Shown piece by piece: positions 25,555 to 34,410 of a stretch of 64,000 nucleotides of DNA; the first letter of the stretch is position 1; each line of letters opens with the position of its first letter. A program made the translations under genes and the position numbers. Source of the stretch: Clostridiales bacterium (GTDB taxonomy: Bacteria > Bacillota > Clostridia > Oscillospirales > Oscillospiraceae); contig JAAYBD010000029.1 of the NCBI GenBank assembly GCA_012719035.1, forward strand, positions 1 through 64,000, in the 5' to 3' direction. The notes beneath the pieces were generated by a model, which saw nothing but the letters and a program-made list of their open reading frames with translations, did not search any database and was not told the origin of the DNA.

Positions 25555-25986
25555 ATGGATATCCTTCTAACCGCTTCTGCACTGCTTATCGTTATTGCAC
25601 TTCCCCTGATTGCCATTTACTTTCGCGCAAAGCGCGGAAATAGAGGCAAGGCGCCTCTCATAGCTAACTTTTGCTGCTTTTTCGGACTTCTTGCTTTCGG
25701 TGCCGTTTTCCTGTTCACACAGTCTGCCGAAGCTGCTGATGCAGCAGGCGGAATGATGACAAGCGACGGTTTTGCGAAAGGTATGGGCTACATCGCCGCA
25801 GCACTTTCTGTCGGACTTTCCGGCATCGGCGGAGGCATTGCCGTTGCATCTTCGGCATCTGCCGCTTTGGGCGCACTTTCCGAAAATGAAGGCATTCTTG
25901 GTAAAGCGCTTATATTTGTCGGTCTTGCGGAAGGCGTTGCTCTGTACGGTTTGCTTATAGCTTTTATGATCATCTCAAGTCTTTAA
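25555..25986 (+). CDS. atpK: V-type ATP synthase subunit K (rotor ring proteolipid)
   Basis: This 143-residue protein has four predicted helices. The second hairpin (~73-143) has the Gly/Ala-rich SVGLSGIGGGIAVASSASAALGAL helix and the ion-binding GLAEGVALYGLL with Glu126. The first hairpin (~3-60) lacks the Gly-rich helix and has no carboxylate, so there is one ion site per four helices. The Gln and Thr/Ser ligands typical of Na+-binding c/K subunits are not evident near Glu126, which leans toward H+; this is weak inference. Strong ribosome site TGGAGG. It sits between subunits I and F. Confidence 0.92.
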   Translation: MDILLTASALLIVIALPLIAIYFRAKRGNRGKAPLIANFCCFFGLLAFGAVFLFTQSAEAADAAGGMMTSDGFAKGMGYIAAALSVGLSGIGGGIAVASSASAALGALSENEGILGKALIFVGLAEGVALYGLLIAFMIISSL

Positions 25987-26013
25987 GCCTTAGTGGAACA
26001 AGGGGGCAGAACA

Positions 26014-26322
26014 ATGAAAATTTTTGCCGTGTCTGACGATATTGACATACTGACCGGTCTGCGCCTTTCAGGAATCGAGGGAAAACTTGCACTTGATCGA
26101 AGGGAAGCTGAGACCTGCGTAAACGAGGTTCAGGCAGATCCTGAAATAGCCGTTCTCCTCATTACGGAGAAATGCGCCTCGTTTATCCCCGAAAGAGTCA
26201 AGGAACTCAAGCTCAAATCTACAAATCCTCTGGTTGTTGTGATACCGGGCATCAATGGACCAAAGCGTGAGAAAGATTCTATTACAGGGCTTATCAGAGA
26301 GGCAATAGGAATTAAAATATAA
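26014..26322 (+). CDS. atpF: V-type ATP synthase subunit F
   Basis: A 102-residue alpha/beta protein. It has the family features MKIFAVSDDIDILTGLRLSGI, an IAVLLITEKCASFIPERV strand-helix and PLVVVIPG. Subunit F binds the central rotor subunit D. The ATG at 26014 follows AAGGGGG; an upstream in-frame start at 25993 is rejected because it precedes that site. Confidence 0.9.
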   Translation: MKIFAVSDDIDILTGLRLSGIEGKLALDRREAETCVNEVQADPEIAVLLITEKCASFIPERVKELKLKSTNPLVVVIPGINGPKREKDSITGLIREAIGIKI

Positions 26323-26370
26323 TTACCGATTTCGGTGATTCTCCGCAAAGTATATGGAGGTTTCAAAAAA

Positions 26371-26979
26371 ATGCCTATTCAAGACACAGAAATAAAGCTT
26401 GAAGCTTTTACCGACACTATAATTGCAAGGGCAATAAAAGAGGCAAAAGAGATCACTCTTGAGCTGAGAAGCAAACAGGACGAACTTATAAAAAAAGCGG
26501 AAGAAGGAATTGCTGCCGAAGCAGAGAGATATGAAAAGGCGGCGATAGCGGAGATAAAAGCCGCTGAGGAACGAAGGATAAGTGCGCAGAGGAATAAGAA
26601 TAAACACACTCTTCTGGAATACCGTGAGGCCTGTGCAATCGAAACCTACAAAATGGTGTGCGGAAAAATAAACGAGTTTACCGCCTCGGAAGATTATCTG
26701 CCGCATTTGAAAAAGCTTCTGAAAAAGGCGATAGATGCTCTGGGTTACGGGTTTTCAGCTGAAGTATATCTCCGGCAGGAGGATATGCATTTTGCAGACG
26801 AGCTTCTTTCGTCTATCTCCGGGGTAAGTCTTGCTTTTTATGAGGGAGACTTTTCGATTGGCGGCCTGCGTGTGGTTTGCCACACTAAAGGCAAGCGTAT
26901 TGACATGAGCTTTGATACGGCTTTGAACGATATGATCGGTCATTTTTCCGAGCTGACGGGTCTCAATATGGGCGATTAA
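26371..26979 (+). CDS. atpE: V-type ATP synthase subunit E
   Basis: A 202-residue stalk subunit. Residues 1-95 are a long Lys/Glu/Ala coiled coil (AIKEAKEITLELRSKQDELIKKAEE). The C-terminal globular part contains the typical SIGGLRVVC strand. It pairs with the G/H-like first gene. Start MPIQDTEIKLEAF at 26371 follows TGGAGG at ideal spacing, so the 12 upstream in-frame codons are excluded. A 108-base gap with no obvious signal separates it from subunit A. Confidence 0.88.
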   Translation: MPIQDTEIKLEAFTDTIIARAIKEAKEITLELRSKQDELIKKAEEGIAAEAERYEKAAIAEIKAAEERRISAQRNKNKHTLLEYREACAIETYKMVCGKINEFTASEDYLPHLKKLLKKAIDALGYGFSAEVYLRQEDMHFADELLSSISGVSLAFYEGDFSIGGLRVVCHTKGKRIDMSFDTALNDMIGHFSELTGLNMGD

Positions 26980-27087
26980 CGAAAGCGGATACTGCTCATT
27001 CAGGCAGCCTTGATTTATTTTACCGAGCACTATAAACACAAGGGCTTCAATGCGCAATGATCTATCTCCGAATGAGAGGGTTCGAAA

Positions 27088-28851
27088 ATGGAAACAAACA
27101 ACTATTATATACACGGAGTAAACGGTCCGGTAATAACGGTGCGCGGAGGCAGAAGCCTGCCTATGATGAGTCTTGTTTATGTCGGAAATGATAAGATTCC
27201 CGGCGAGGTCGTCAGCGCAAACGGTGACACTGCGATTGTTCAGGTTTATGAGGACAGTGCCGGTCTTGGAAAAGGTCAGCCGGTCATTTCAACGGGCAGA
27301 CCCATGTCTGTGCTGCTTGGACCCGGAATGATCTCCAATATATATGACGGCATAGCAAGACCTCTCCGCACGATAGCCGGAATGACGGGAAGCTTTATTA
27401 CAAAAGGAATCACGCTCCCGGCGCTGGACTTGGAAAAATTATGGGACGTTAATATCGAAGTAAAAGACGGCGATGATGCCAAAGGCGGAATGATATTTGC
27501 CCGAACAATGGAATCGGATGCGATTGAGCACCGTTGTATGCTGCGCCCCGATTTGAAAGGCAAATTCATAGAGGTTAAGCCCAGCGGCAGGTATAAGGTG
27601 ACGGATGTAATAGCGCAGATAGTGGATGAAAGAGGCAGAAAAACTCCGCTGATGCTTGCGCAGGAATGGCCTATCCGCCGTCCGCGCCCATGTTTAAAAA
27701 GACTTCCGATAACAAGACCGCTTGTAACGGGGCAGCGCGTTATAGATACCTTGTTCCCGGTGGGAAAGGGCGGCTGTGCCGCAATCCCGGGTCCTTTCGG
27801 TGCGGGAAAAACAATGGTTCAGCACCAGCTTGCAAAGTGGTCTGACGCAGATGTCATAGTATATCTCGGCTGCGGAGAGCGCGGCAACGAGATGACACAG
27901 GTGCTTGATGAATTTGCGGAACTGAAAGACCCGAAAACAGGGCATCTTCTTATGGAACGCACTATCCTTATAGCAAACACATCCAATATGCCCGTCGCGG
28001 CGCGTGAAGCTTCGATTTATACGGGCATGACCATAGCGGAATATTACCGCGATATGGGATATCATGTAGCTCTTATGGCAGACTCCACATCCCGCTGGGC
28101 AGAGGCTCTGAGGGAGATTTCGGGTCGACTTGAGGAAATGCCGGCTGAGGAGAGCTTTCCTGCATATCTGCCCTCGCGTCTGGCAGGTTTTTATGAGCGT
28201 GCCGGATATATGGAAACGCTCTCGGGAGCGGAAGGCTCCATTACCGTTATAGGCGCAGTTTCACCGCAGGGCGGTGATTTTTCAGAACCTGTTACTCAGA
28301 ATACTAAGCGCTTTATCAGGACTTTCTGGGCGCTTGACCGTTCGCTTGCCTATGCAAGGCATTTTCCATCCATCAACTGGACCACCTCATATTCCGAATA
28401 TTTTATAGATTTGAAAGATTGGTACGAGAATAATTTCGGAAGCGGATTCACAAAAATGCGTCAGCAGATAATCGATATCCTCGGCAAGGAAAGCTCGCTT
28501 ATGGAGATAGTGAAGCTTATCGGTGCTGACATTCTGCCGGACGACCAGAAGCTCATTATCGAAACGGCAAAGGTAATCAGACAGGGCTATTTGCAGCAAA
28601 ATGCTTTCCATAAGACGGACACCTATATGCCGCCTGAAAAGCAGATGATAATGCTTGAGGTCATTCTCTACCTCTTTGAGGAGGCAAAAAAGCTCACCTC
28701 AAGGAACATACCGCTGAACCAACTCGTAGCTACAGGTGTTTTCAGCGCGCTGTACAGGATGAAATTTGACTTGGGCGAGGGGCAGACTAAGGACTACTTC
28801 ATAAAACTTATAGATGATTCCATATCCAAAGTGCTTGAAGGAAATGAATAA
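27088..28851 (+). CDS. atpA: V-type ATP synthase catalytic subunit A
   Basis: A 587-residue catalytic subunit. P-loop GPFGAGKT at 235-242, the non-homologous insert (~115-190) that distinguishes A from F-type beta, Walker B region HVALMADSTSRWAEALREISGRLEEMP, and SPQGGDFSEPVTQNT are all present. It hydrolyses or makes ATP at A/B interfaces. GAGAGGG precedes the ATG and subunit B follows after 15 bases. Length and motifs are complete. Confidence 0.97.
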   Translation: METNNYYIHGVNGPVITVRGGRSLPMMSLVYVGNDKIPGEVVSANGDTAIVQVYEDSAGLGKGQPVISTGRPMSVLLGPGMISNIYDGIARPLRTIAGMTGSFITKGITLPALDLEKLWDVNIEVKDGDDAKGGMIFARTMESDAIEHRCMLRPDLKGKFIEVKPSGRYKVTDVIAQIVDERGRKTPLMLAQEWPIRRPRPCLKRLPITRPLVTGQRVIDTLFPVGKGGCAAIPGPFGAGKTMVQHQLAKWSDADVIVYLGCGERGNEMTQVLDEFAELKDPKTGHLLMERTILIANTSNMPVAAREASIYTGMTIAEYYRDMGYHVALMADSTSRWAEALREISGRLEEMPAEESFPAYLPSRLAGFYERAGYMETLSGAEGSITVIGAVSPQGGDFSEPVTQNTKRFIRTFWALDRSLAYARHFPSINWTTSYSEYFIDLKDWYENNFGSGFTKMRQQIIDILGKESSLMEIVKLIGADILPDDQKLIIETAKVIRQGYLQQNAFHKTDTYMPPEKQMIMLEVILYLFEEAKKLTSRNIPLNQLVATGVFSALYRMKFDLGEGQTKDYFIKLIDDSISKVLEGNE

Positions 28852-28866
28852 AAGAGGTGATTTGCC

Positions 28867-30243
28867 TTGAGAATTGAATATACGGGGCTATCGGAAATAC
28901 AGGGCTCTCTTGTCGCTTTGGAGGGTGTTTCGGGTGTCACCTATGACGAACTTGCAGAAATAACGCTGAACAACGGTGAAAGGCGTTACGGGCGCATAAT
29001 TAAAATTGACGGCGACAAAGTGGTTCTTCAGGTTTTTGAAGGAACTGATGGCGTAGACATGGAGCACGTTAATACGCATTTCACGGGCAAACCGATAACG
29101 CTTCCTTTGTCAAGGGAGATTTTGGGGCGTATTTTTGACGGTTCAGGCAAGCCCTTAGATGGACTTCGTGAGGTTTTCCCTGATGAGCGCAGGGATATCA
29201 ACGGGGCTGCGATCAACCCCGTTTCCCGCAAATATCCGCGAAGCTGTATATTGACGGGGATTTCATCGATCGATGCGACTTCAACTCTTATAAGAGGACA
29301 GAAGCTGCCGATTTTCTCCGGAGCCGGTATGAGCCATAACGAGCTTGCGGCTCAGATAGTCCGTCAGGCGCAGACAATGGACAGCAGCGACGAATTTGCA
29401 ATAGTTTTTTGTGCCATGGGCGTAAAGAACGATACCGCAGAGTTCTTTAAAAAGGACTTTCAGGATTCGGGAGCTTTGGGTCGTGTCGTCATGTATCTTA
29501 ATATGGCATCAGACCCCATAATAGAGCGCATTCTTGCGCCGCGCTGCGCGTTGACTGCCGCCGAATATCTTGCATTTCATCATGGTTATCACGTTCTTGT
29601 AATAATGACGGATATGTCAAGCTACTGCGAGGCTCTGCGCGAGTTTTCATCTTCCAAAGGCGAAATACCCTCGCGTAAGGGTTTTCCGAGCTATATGTAC
29701 TCCGACCTTGCTTCGCTTTATGAGCGTGCGGGTATGATACAGGGCGAAAAGGGAAGCGTTACTCAGGTGCCCATTCTTACAATGCCGAACGATGACATCA
29801 GCCACCCGATACCAGACCTTACGGGGTACATCACAGAGGGGCAGATAGTTCTTTCGCGCAGTCTGGAGCAGAAGGGGATTTATCCACCCGTTGCTATTCT
29901 GCCGTCACTGTCACGACTTATGAAAGACGGTACAGGCGAGGGCTTTACGCGCGAAGACCATTCGGATCTGTCCAACCAGCTTTTTGCTTCGTACAGCGCT
30001 GTTGCTGATGCAAGAAGCCTTGCTTCAGTCATAGGTGAGGATGAGCTTTCGGAGATAGATAAGCTGTATGTCGACTTCGGAAGACGCTTTGAGGACGAGT
30101 TTATAGCGCAGGGCGACAGAGAAAACCGTACCCTTGAGGAGACCCTTGATTTGGGCTGGGAGCTTTTGTCCATGCTTCCGAGGAAAGAACTTGGCAGGGT
30201 ATCCGATAAAATGCTTGATAAATACTATAAGGGCAGTGAATAG
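28867..30243 (+). CDS. atpB: V-type ATP synthase non-catalytic subunit B
   Basis: A 458-residue regulatory subunit. [35 protein letters not shown] occupies the degenerate P-loop position (no GKT). [39 protein letters not shown] is characteristic of B. TTG start behind AGAGGTGAT. It alternates with subunit A in the A3B3 head. Length is normal. Confidence 0.96.
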   Translation: MRIEYTGLSEIQGSLVALEGVSGVTYDELAEITLNNGERRYGRIIKIDGDKVVLQVFEGTDGVDMEHVNTHFTGKPITLPLSREILGRIFDGSGKPLDGLREVFPDERRDINGAAINPVSRKYPRSCILTGISSIDATSTLIRGQKLPIFSGAGMSHNELAAQIVRQAQTMDSSDEFAIVFCAMGVKNDTAEFFKKDFQDSGALGRVVMYLNMASDPIIERILAPRCALTAAEYLAFHHGYHVLVIMTDMSSYCEALREFSSSKGEIPSRKGFPSYMYSDLASLYERAGMIQGEKGSVTQVPILTMPNDDISHPIPDLTGYITEGQIVLSRSLEQKGIYPPVAILPSLSRLMKDGTGEGFTREDHSDLSNQLFASYSAVADARSLASVIGEDELSEIDKLYVDFGRRFEDEFIAQGDRENRTLEETLDLGWELLSMLPRKELGRVSDKMLDKYYKGSE

Positions 30244-30289
30244 ATTTTTGCTGTTTGCGTTTTAAGCTATGATGAGGAGGTGACCGCAA

Positions 30290-30895
30290 ATGGAAAATCT
30301 GCCGCCGACAAAGGGCAACCTTATGGCTGCAAAGCATTCGCGCGAACTGGCAAAGACCGGGTTTGAACTGATGGATAAGAAGCGGAATATTCTTATCCGT
30401 GAGCTGATGTCTTTGATAGACAGTGCCTATAAACTACAGGAACGTATTGATAAGACCTTTTCCGAAGCTTACAGCGCTCTGAAAAAAGCCAAGATTTCAA
30501 TGGGCGGCTGCGAAGATATTTCAATGGCTATGCCTATCGATAAATCTGTGCGTGTCCGTTATCGAAGCGTAATGGGTGTAGAGCTGCCAACGGTTACCTC
30601 AACTCCAACGGATACAAGCGTTTTGCCATACGGATTTCTGGGGACCACTTCGGCGCTTGACGATGCCTACAAGGAGTTTACAAAGGTCAAGGAGCTTACA
30701 TTAGAGCTTGCAGAGCTTGAAAACAGCATATACAGGCTTGCGTATTCTATCAAGAAGGCACAAAAGCGGGCAAACGCCTTGCACAATATCGTCATTCCGA
30801 ATCTGGATGATGATATCGCGCGCATCGGCGAAGCGCTTGAGGAGAAAGAACGCGAGGAATTCGTAAGGCTGAAGGTCATAAAGGCGCAGAAATAA
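30290..30895 (+). CDS. atpD: V-type ATP synthase subunit D
   Basis: A 201-residue central rotor shaft, almost entirely two long antiparallel helices. PTKGNLMAAKHSRELAKTGFELMDKKRNILIREL at the N-terminus and KKAQKRANALHNIVIPNLDDDIARIGEALEEKEREEFVRLKVIK at the C-terminus are the family signatures. GAGGAGGTGA precedes the ATG. It is the last gene of the operon, which ends at the hairpin at 30955-31002. Confidence 0.95.
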   Translation: MENLPPTKGNLMAAKHSRELAKTGFELMDKKRNILIRELMSLIDSAYKLQERIDKTFSEAYSALKKAKISMGGCEDISMAMPIDKSVRVRYRSVMGVELPTVTSTPTDTSVLPYGFLGTTSALDDAYKEFTKVKELTLELAELENSIYRLAYSIKKAQKRANALHNIVIPNLDDDIARIGEALEEKEREEFVRLKVIKAQK

Positions 30896-30954
30896 AAGCA
30901 CATATGATGTCTTACAATATTGGGTATAGATGATCCAATGCCCTCTGAGAATAG

Positions 30955-31002
30955 AAAAAGGAGACTGCCGGTTTTCCCCAAACCAGACAGTCTCCTTTTA
31001 TT
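30955..31002. terminator. Bidirectional terminator between V-ATPase operon and folD
   Basis: AAAAGGAGACTG and CAGTCTCCTTTT form a 12-bp stem with a ~20-base loop; both flanks are suitable for termination. Confidence 0.85.
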
Positions 31003-31013
31003 CTATTACCGGT

Positions 31014-31865
31014 TTATCTGCAATTCTGGCGCTTTGCCGCTTCAATGACATGGTTTACCAAAACCGAAGTAGTAACCGTTCCAACTCCGCCCGGGACAGG
31101 GGTGATGGCTGATACAATCCGGTTTGCGGCAGAAAAATCCACATCTCCGCACATAACGCCGTCTGCGAAGTTAATGCCCACATCGACAACAACCTGATTT
31201 TCTGAAAAATATTCGTCGCCAATCACTTTAGCCTTGCCCGCAGCAACGATCAGGATTTCGGCATCTCTTGTTATAGAGGGCATATCGACTGTTCTTGTAT
31301 GGCAGACGGTTACAGTAGCGTGCTTTGCGATGAGCAGCATCGCGGCGGGCTTGCCGACTACAAGGCTTCTGCCGATTACAACTGCCCTTTTTCCTTTGCA
31401 GTCTATTCCATAGTGGTCGAGTATCTCTATACAAGCTTGAGCGGTGCAGGGAGAAAAGCCTATTTTGCTGCCCGTAAAAACTCCGGCAAGGGAGCCATCC
31501 GTGATTCCGTCCACATCCTTTTCGGGTGAAAGGGTGCGGCGAACGGCTTCTCCGTCCAGATGCTTTGGAAGCGGCATAAATATCAGCACCCCATGGACAG
31601 ACTTATCTGCATTAAGTTCCTCTATTTTATGAGTCAGATCGTTCTGTGTTATGTTTTCGGGCAGAACTACGTTTCTTACCGCAACACCGACCTTTTCGCA
31701 TCGTTTGGAAGCACCGTTTTCATAGGCGATATCATCCTCACGTTCCCCTACACGGACGATTGCGAGCGTCGGACTTATACCGGACTCAAGCAGACGATGC
31801 AGCTCTGCCTGTGATCTTTCGTTTATCGCAGCGGCGACAGGCGCGCCTTTTAATTCAATTGCCAT
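31014..31865 (-). CDS. folD: Methylenetetrahydrofolate dehydrogenase FolD, probably lacking cyclohydrolase activity
   Basis: A 283-residue FolD. The NADP-binding VVIGRSLVVGKPAAMLL and C-terminal TPVPGGVGTVTTSVLV are intact, as is KDVDGI with the Asp. The cyclohydrolase site is altered. The Tyr-x3-Lys pair (E. coli Tyr50/Lys54) reads Tyr48-ENG-Ala52, and the usual VQLPLP (Gln98) reads IFMPLP. The cyclohydrolase step is therefore probably done by the adjacent FchA, as described for clostridia with separate enzymes. The start at 31865 follows GAAAGGACGG and lies 13 bases after the fchA stop. Dehydrogenase function in one-carbon metabolism is well supported; loss of the second activity is inference. 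Confidence 0.92.
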   Translation of the reverse strand: MAIELKGAPVAAAINERSQAELHRLLESGISPTLAIVRVGEREDDIAYENGASKRCEKVGVAVRNVVLPENITQNDLTHKIEELNADKSVHGVLIFMPLPKHLDGEAVRRTLSPEKDVDGITDGSLAGVFTGSKIGFSPCTAQACIEILDHYGIDCKGKRAVVIGRSLVVGKPAAMLLIAKHATVTVCHTRTVDMPSITRDAEILIVAAGKAKVIGDEYFSENQVVVDVGINFADGVMCGDVDFSAANRIVSAITPVPGGVGTVTTSVLVNHVIEAAKRQNCR

Positions 31866-31878
31866 GCTGTCCGTCCTT

Positions 31879-32496
31879 TCATCTGAGTTTTTCAAATACT
31901 TCTGTATAGGTCTTGTCCGCAAGCGTGCAGTATTTATCCAAAAGCGCCTCTGTTTCGGCTTTTAGATTTGAGGCATATGAGGTGTCTTTCATCAGGCGAA
32001 CGTTTATAAATATATTGAGGCTTGCACCCATAAGCGCCGTTTTGCAGCATAATACGCCGACACCGACATCGGAGAGCATGAGGCTGCTTCCCTTTACGGC
32101 AAGCTCTGCATGAAGCTCGATTGCTTTAGCCACCGTTTTCATGATAGCGAGGGGAGCAGTGCAGGCAAGGCGCAGTGCGTCCTCCATAATTTCATCTCTT
32201 TTTGGGTCATCCTTAGGTATGCCGTAGGCTTTAGACAGAGGCTCAAAGCACTTTGCATCCTCGTCTATTTGGTTCAGCAGAGTTATACGAAGCTCGTCTG
32301 CTTCTTTTAGGATGCGCTGTATGTCGGGCTCAAATTCGGCATATTTTTTCTTTCCGGCAGTAAAATTTCCGACCATAGAAGCAAGCGCTGTTCCGACTGC
32401 ACCTGTGAGCGCCGAGGCACCTCCCCCTCCGGGGACAGGTTCGTTTGAGGCAAGGACTTCCGTAAATGAACGTGCGGACAATTCGGCAAATGACAT
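31879..32496 (-). CDS. fchA: Methenyltetrahydrofolate cyclohydrolase FchA (cyclodeaminase/cyclohydrolase family)
   Basis: A 205-residue, mainly helical protein. The family signature PVPGGGGASALTGAVGTALASMV is near the N-terminus and is followed by the GKKKYAEFEPDI segment. This is the FTCD_C/FchA fold acting on methenyl-THF. The start at 32496 is set by GGGAGG; the ORF extends further upstream without a site. It immediately precedes folD, giving a two-gene operon for interconverting methylene-, methenyl- and formyl-THF. A formiminotransferase-cyclodeaminase role is less likely because no histidine-degradation genes are nearby. Confidence 0.88.
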   Translation of the reverse strand: MSFAELSARSFTEVLASNEPVPGGGGASALTGAVGTALASMVGNFTAGKKKYAEFEPDIQRILKEADELRITLLNQIDEDAKCFEPLSKAYGIPKDDPKRDEIMEDALRLACTAPLAIMKTVAKAIELHAELAVKGSSLMLSDVGVGVLCCKTALMGASLNIFINVRLMKDTSYASNLKAETEALLDKYCTLADKTYTEVFEKLR

Positions 32497-32536
32497 ATCT
32501 GGACCTCCCAATAAACGATGTAAATTTATACAAATA

Positions 32537-32565
32537 ATGCTAACATAAATTAGTTGAAATTGCAA
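32537..32565 (-). promoter_or_regulatory. Promoter of fchA-folD
   Basis: TTGCAA and TAGCAT with 17-base spacing on the minus strand, about 35 bases upstream of the fchA ribosome site. Confidence 0.55.
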
Positions 32566-32677
32566 GAAACGGACTTGAGCAATTTTGTTTTTTATAGCCT
32601 TGGTCTTCCGTCAAAATGCTTAAACATTTTTTAGAAATTATACTCTTAACTAACGCTCCTATTTTGCGCATCATGGC

Positions 32678-32715
32678 AAAAAACAAACCCCAGCACAAAA
32701 ATTTTGCCGAGGTTT
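32678..32715 (-). terminator. Intrinsic terminator of the cbiMQO operon
   Basis: AAACCTCGGCA pairs with TGCTGGGGTTT (11 bp including G-U pairs), followed on the minus strand by GTTTTTT. Confidence 0.75.
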
Positions 32716-32741
32716 TATGTGAGGCTTTAGATTTTTGATAG

Positions 32742-33524
32742 TTAAAGATGGATGTGCCCATGCGGTTCGCCGGGATGCCAGGAAATGTCGCTTTCCCCCT
32801 GAAGGCAGAGGGGCAGCTCAAGACCGTTTGCCTCAAGCAGGTCTTTGTCGGTCAGAATATTGCGGGCTGCGCCGTCCGCGATGATTTTTCCTTCCGACAT
32901 GAGGATGACGCGGTTACATGTCTCCAGAACCATATCAAGATCGTGTGAAGCAATTATTTTTATATGGTCAAGGCTGTTGAGAATGTTGATGAGCCGGCGC
33001 CTGTTCTTCGGGTCGAGAGCTATGGTGGGTTCGTCCATAAGAATAACATCGGGCGTCATGGCTAAGATTGTAGCGATTGCCGCCATTTTCTTTTCACCGC
33101 CGGACATTTTGTATGTCTGCTTGTCGCGCAGATAGTTGATGCCGATTAGGTTGAGGGCGTGGCTGACCCTTTCTTCGACCTGATCTGCGTCCAGACCGTA
33201 ATTTCTGGGTGCAAAGGCTATGTCCTCGTATACTGTGGGCATGAAAAGCTGGTTTTCGGAGTCCTGAAACACGTAGCCGATTTTTTCGCGGATGCGCGGA
33301 AGAGTTTTCTTAGTGAGCCTGATTTCTCCGATGCTTACTTCCCCTGTAAAGCCCATTTCAAGCCCGACAAGAATGCGAAGCAGCGTTGATTTTCCAACAC
33401 CGTTTGCCCCGATCAATCCAATCGCGTCATCATGGCCGGCTGAAAAGCTTATATCATGCAATATTTCATGATTTTTCTCATAGGAAAAGGAAACATTGCT
33501 GCAAATAATGTGGTGGTGGCTCAT
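32742..33524 (-). CDS. cbiO: Cobalt/nickel ECF transporter ATPase CbiO
   Basis: A 260-residue ABC ATPase with Walker A GANGVGKST, Q-loop VFQDSENQLFMPTVYEDIAFAPRNYG, signature MSGGEKKMAAIA and Walker B VILMDEPTIALD. The FQDSENQLF block is typical of metal-specific ECF ATPases. The C-terminal SWHPGEPHGHIHL tail is His-rich and could bind metal. It is third in the cbiM-cbiQ-cbiO operon and AAAGGAG precedes its ATG. It energises metal uptake through CbiQ. Confidence 0.9.
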   Translation of the reverse strand: MSHHHIICSNVSFSYEKNHEILHDISFSAGHDDAIGLIGANGVGKSTLLRILVGLEMGFTGEVSIGEIRLTKKTLPRIREKIGYVFQDSENQLFMPTVYEDIAFAPRNYGLDADQVEERVSHALNLIGINYLRDKQTYKMSGGEKKMAAIATILAMTPDVILMDEPTIALDPKNRRRLINILNSLDHIKIIASHDLDMVLETCNRVILMSEGKIIADGAARNILTDKDLLEANGLELPLCLQGESDISWHPGEPHGHIHL

Positions 33525-33603
33525 ATGATTTCGGCTCCTTTTGTTTTTGGAGTTATGCGTATTTATAATATTTCAAGTTGTACATACAGATGGATAAACC
33601 GGC

Positions 33604-34404
33604 TTAGATAAACAAATTGCCGATGAAGCTGATAAGATTTGTATAGCGCAGAACCGCAAATAGAGTTACCCATAGGAGAGGATAGGCAAAATCCTGCCAC
33701 CTTGCGTTAGGGAGCTGGCTGTGTTTGAAGCTTCCGCTGTATCCGCGCAGCACCATACTGTCATAAAGCGAACTTGCGCGGTCAATGCTTCGGAACAGAA
33801 GCTGACCTATAAGTGAGCCCCATACTTTGTAGTGGATACCTTTCTGGAACGGAGCGCGCAGAGAATATGCCTCAAAGATGTGATTTGCCTCGCTCAAAAG
33901 AACCGTAATATAGCGATAAGTGAGCAAAATCTGCGTTACCAGCATGTCCGGCATGTGCAGAATATTAAGTGCATAGCAAATAGATTCGATTCTCGTTGTA
34001 GCTATCAAAAGATAAGAGGCAAGCACTGTAAGAAAAGCTTTGATGAACAGCGCAAAGCCGGAGACCATCCCGTTCGTAATTGTCAATCCGTAAAGCAGAA
34101 AGCGCGGTGTGCGGTCAAAAATGGGATTGAAAATCCCAATCAGCACAACAAAGGGAAGAACTATTCTCAATTTTTTGATGCTGTGCTTAAAGGATACTTC
34201 TGAAAGCGAAAAGAGCGCAACGGGATAGACCACCATAGTGATCAATCCCGTTACGTTGTATTTGTCAAATGATACAGTGAACCAAATATATGCTATTGTG
34301 ACCAGAAGTTTTGCAAGAGGGTGAACACGGTGTACAGGCGAAGTTCCGCTTGCTATCGTGTCCATATAATGGACTTCATATATGGCGTCCGAGATTTTAC
34401 TCAT
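33604..34404 (-). CDS. cbiQ: Cobalt/nickel ECF transporter transmembrane protein CbiQ
   Basis: A 266-residue EcfT-family protein with about five membrane helices. The N-terminal SPVHRVHPLAKLLVTIAYIW and C-terminal LFRSIDRASSLYDSMVLRGYSG, which includes the ARG-type coupling box region, identify it. It starts six bases after the cbiM stop and would couple CbiO ATP hydrolysis to CbiM. The length is normal. Confidence 0.9.
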   Translation of the reverse strand: MSKISDAIYEVHYMDTIASGTSPVHRVHPLAKLLVTIAYIWFTVSFDKYNVTGLITMVVYPVALFSLSEVSFKHSIKKLRIVLPFVVLIGIFNPIFDRTPRFLLYGLTITNGMVSGFALFIKAFLTVLASYLLIATTRIESICYALNILHMPDMLVTQILLTYRYITVLLSEANHIFEAYSLRAPFQKGIHYKVWGSLIGQLLFRSIDRASSLYDSMVLRGYSGSFKHSQLPNARWQDFAYPLLWVTLFAVLRYTNLISFIGNLFI

Positions 34405-34410
34405 CTGAGA

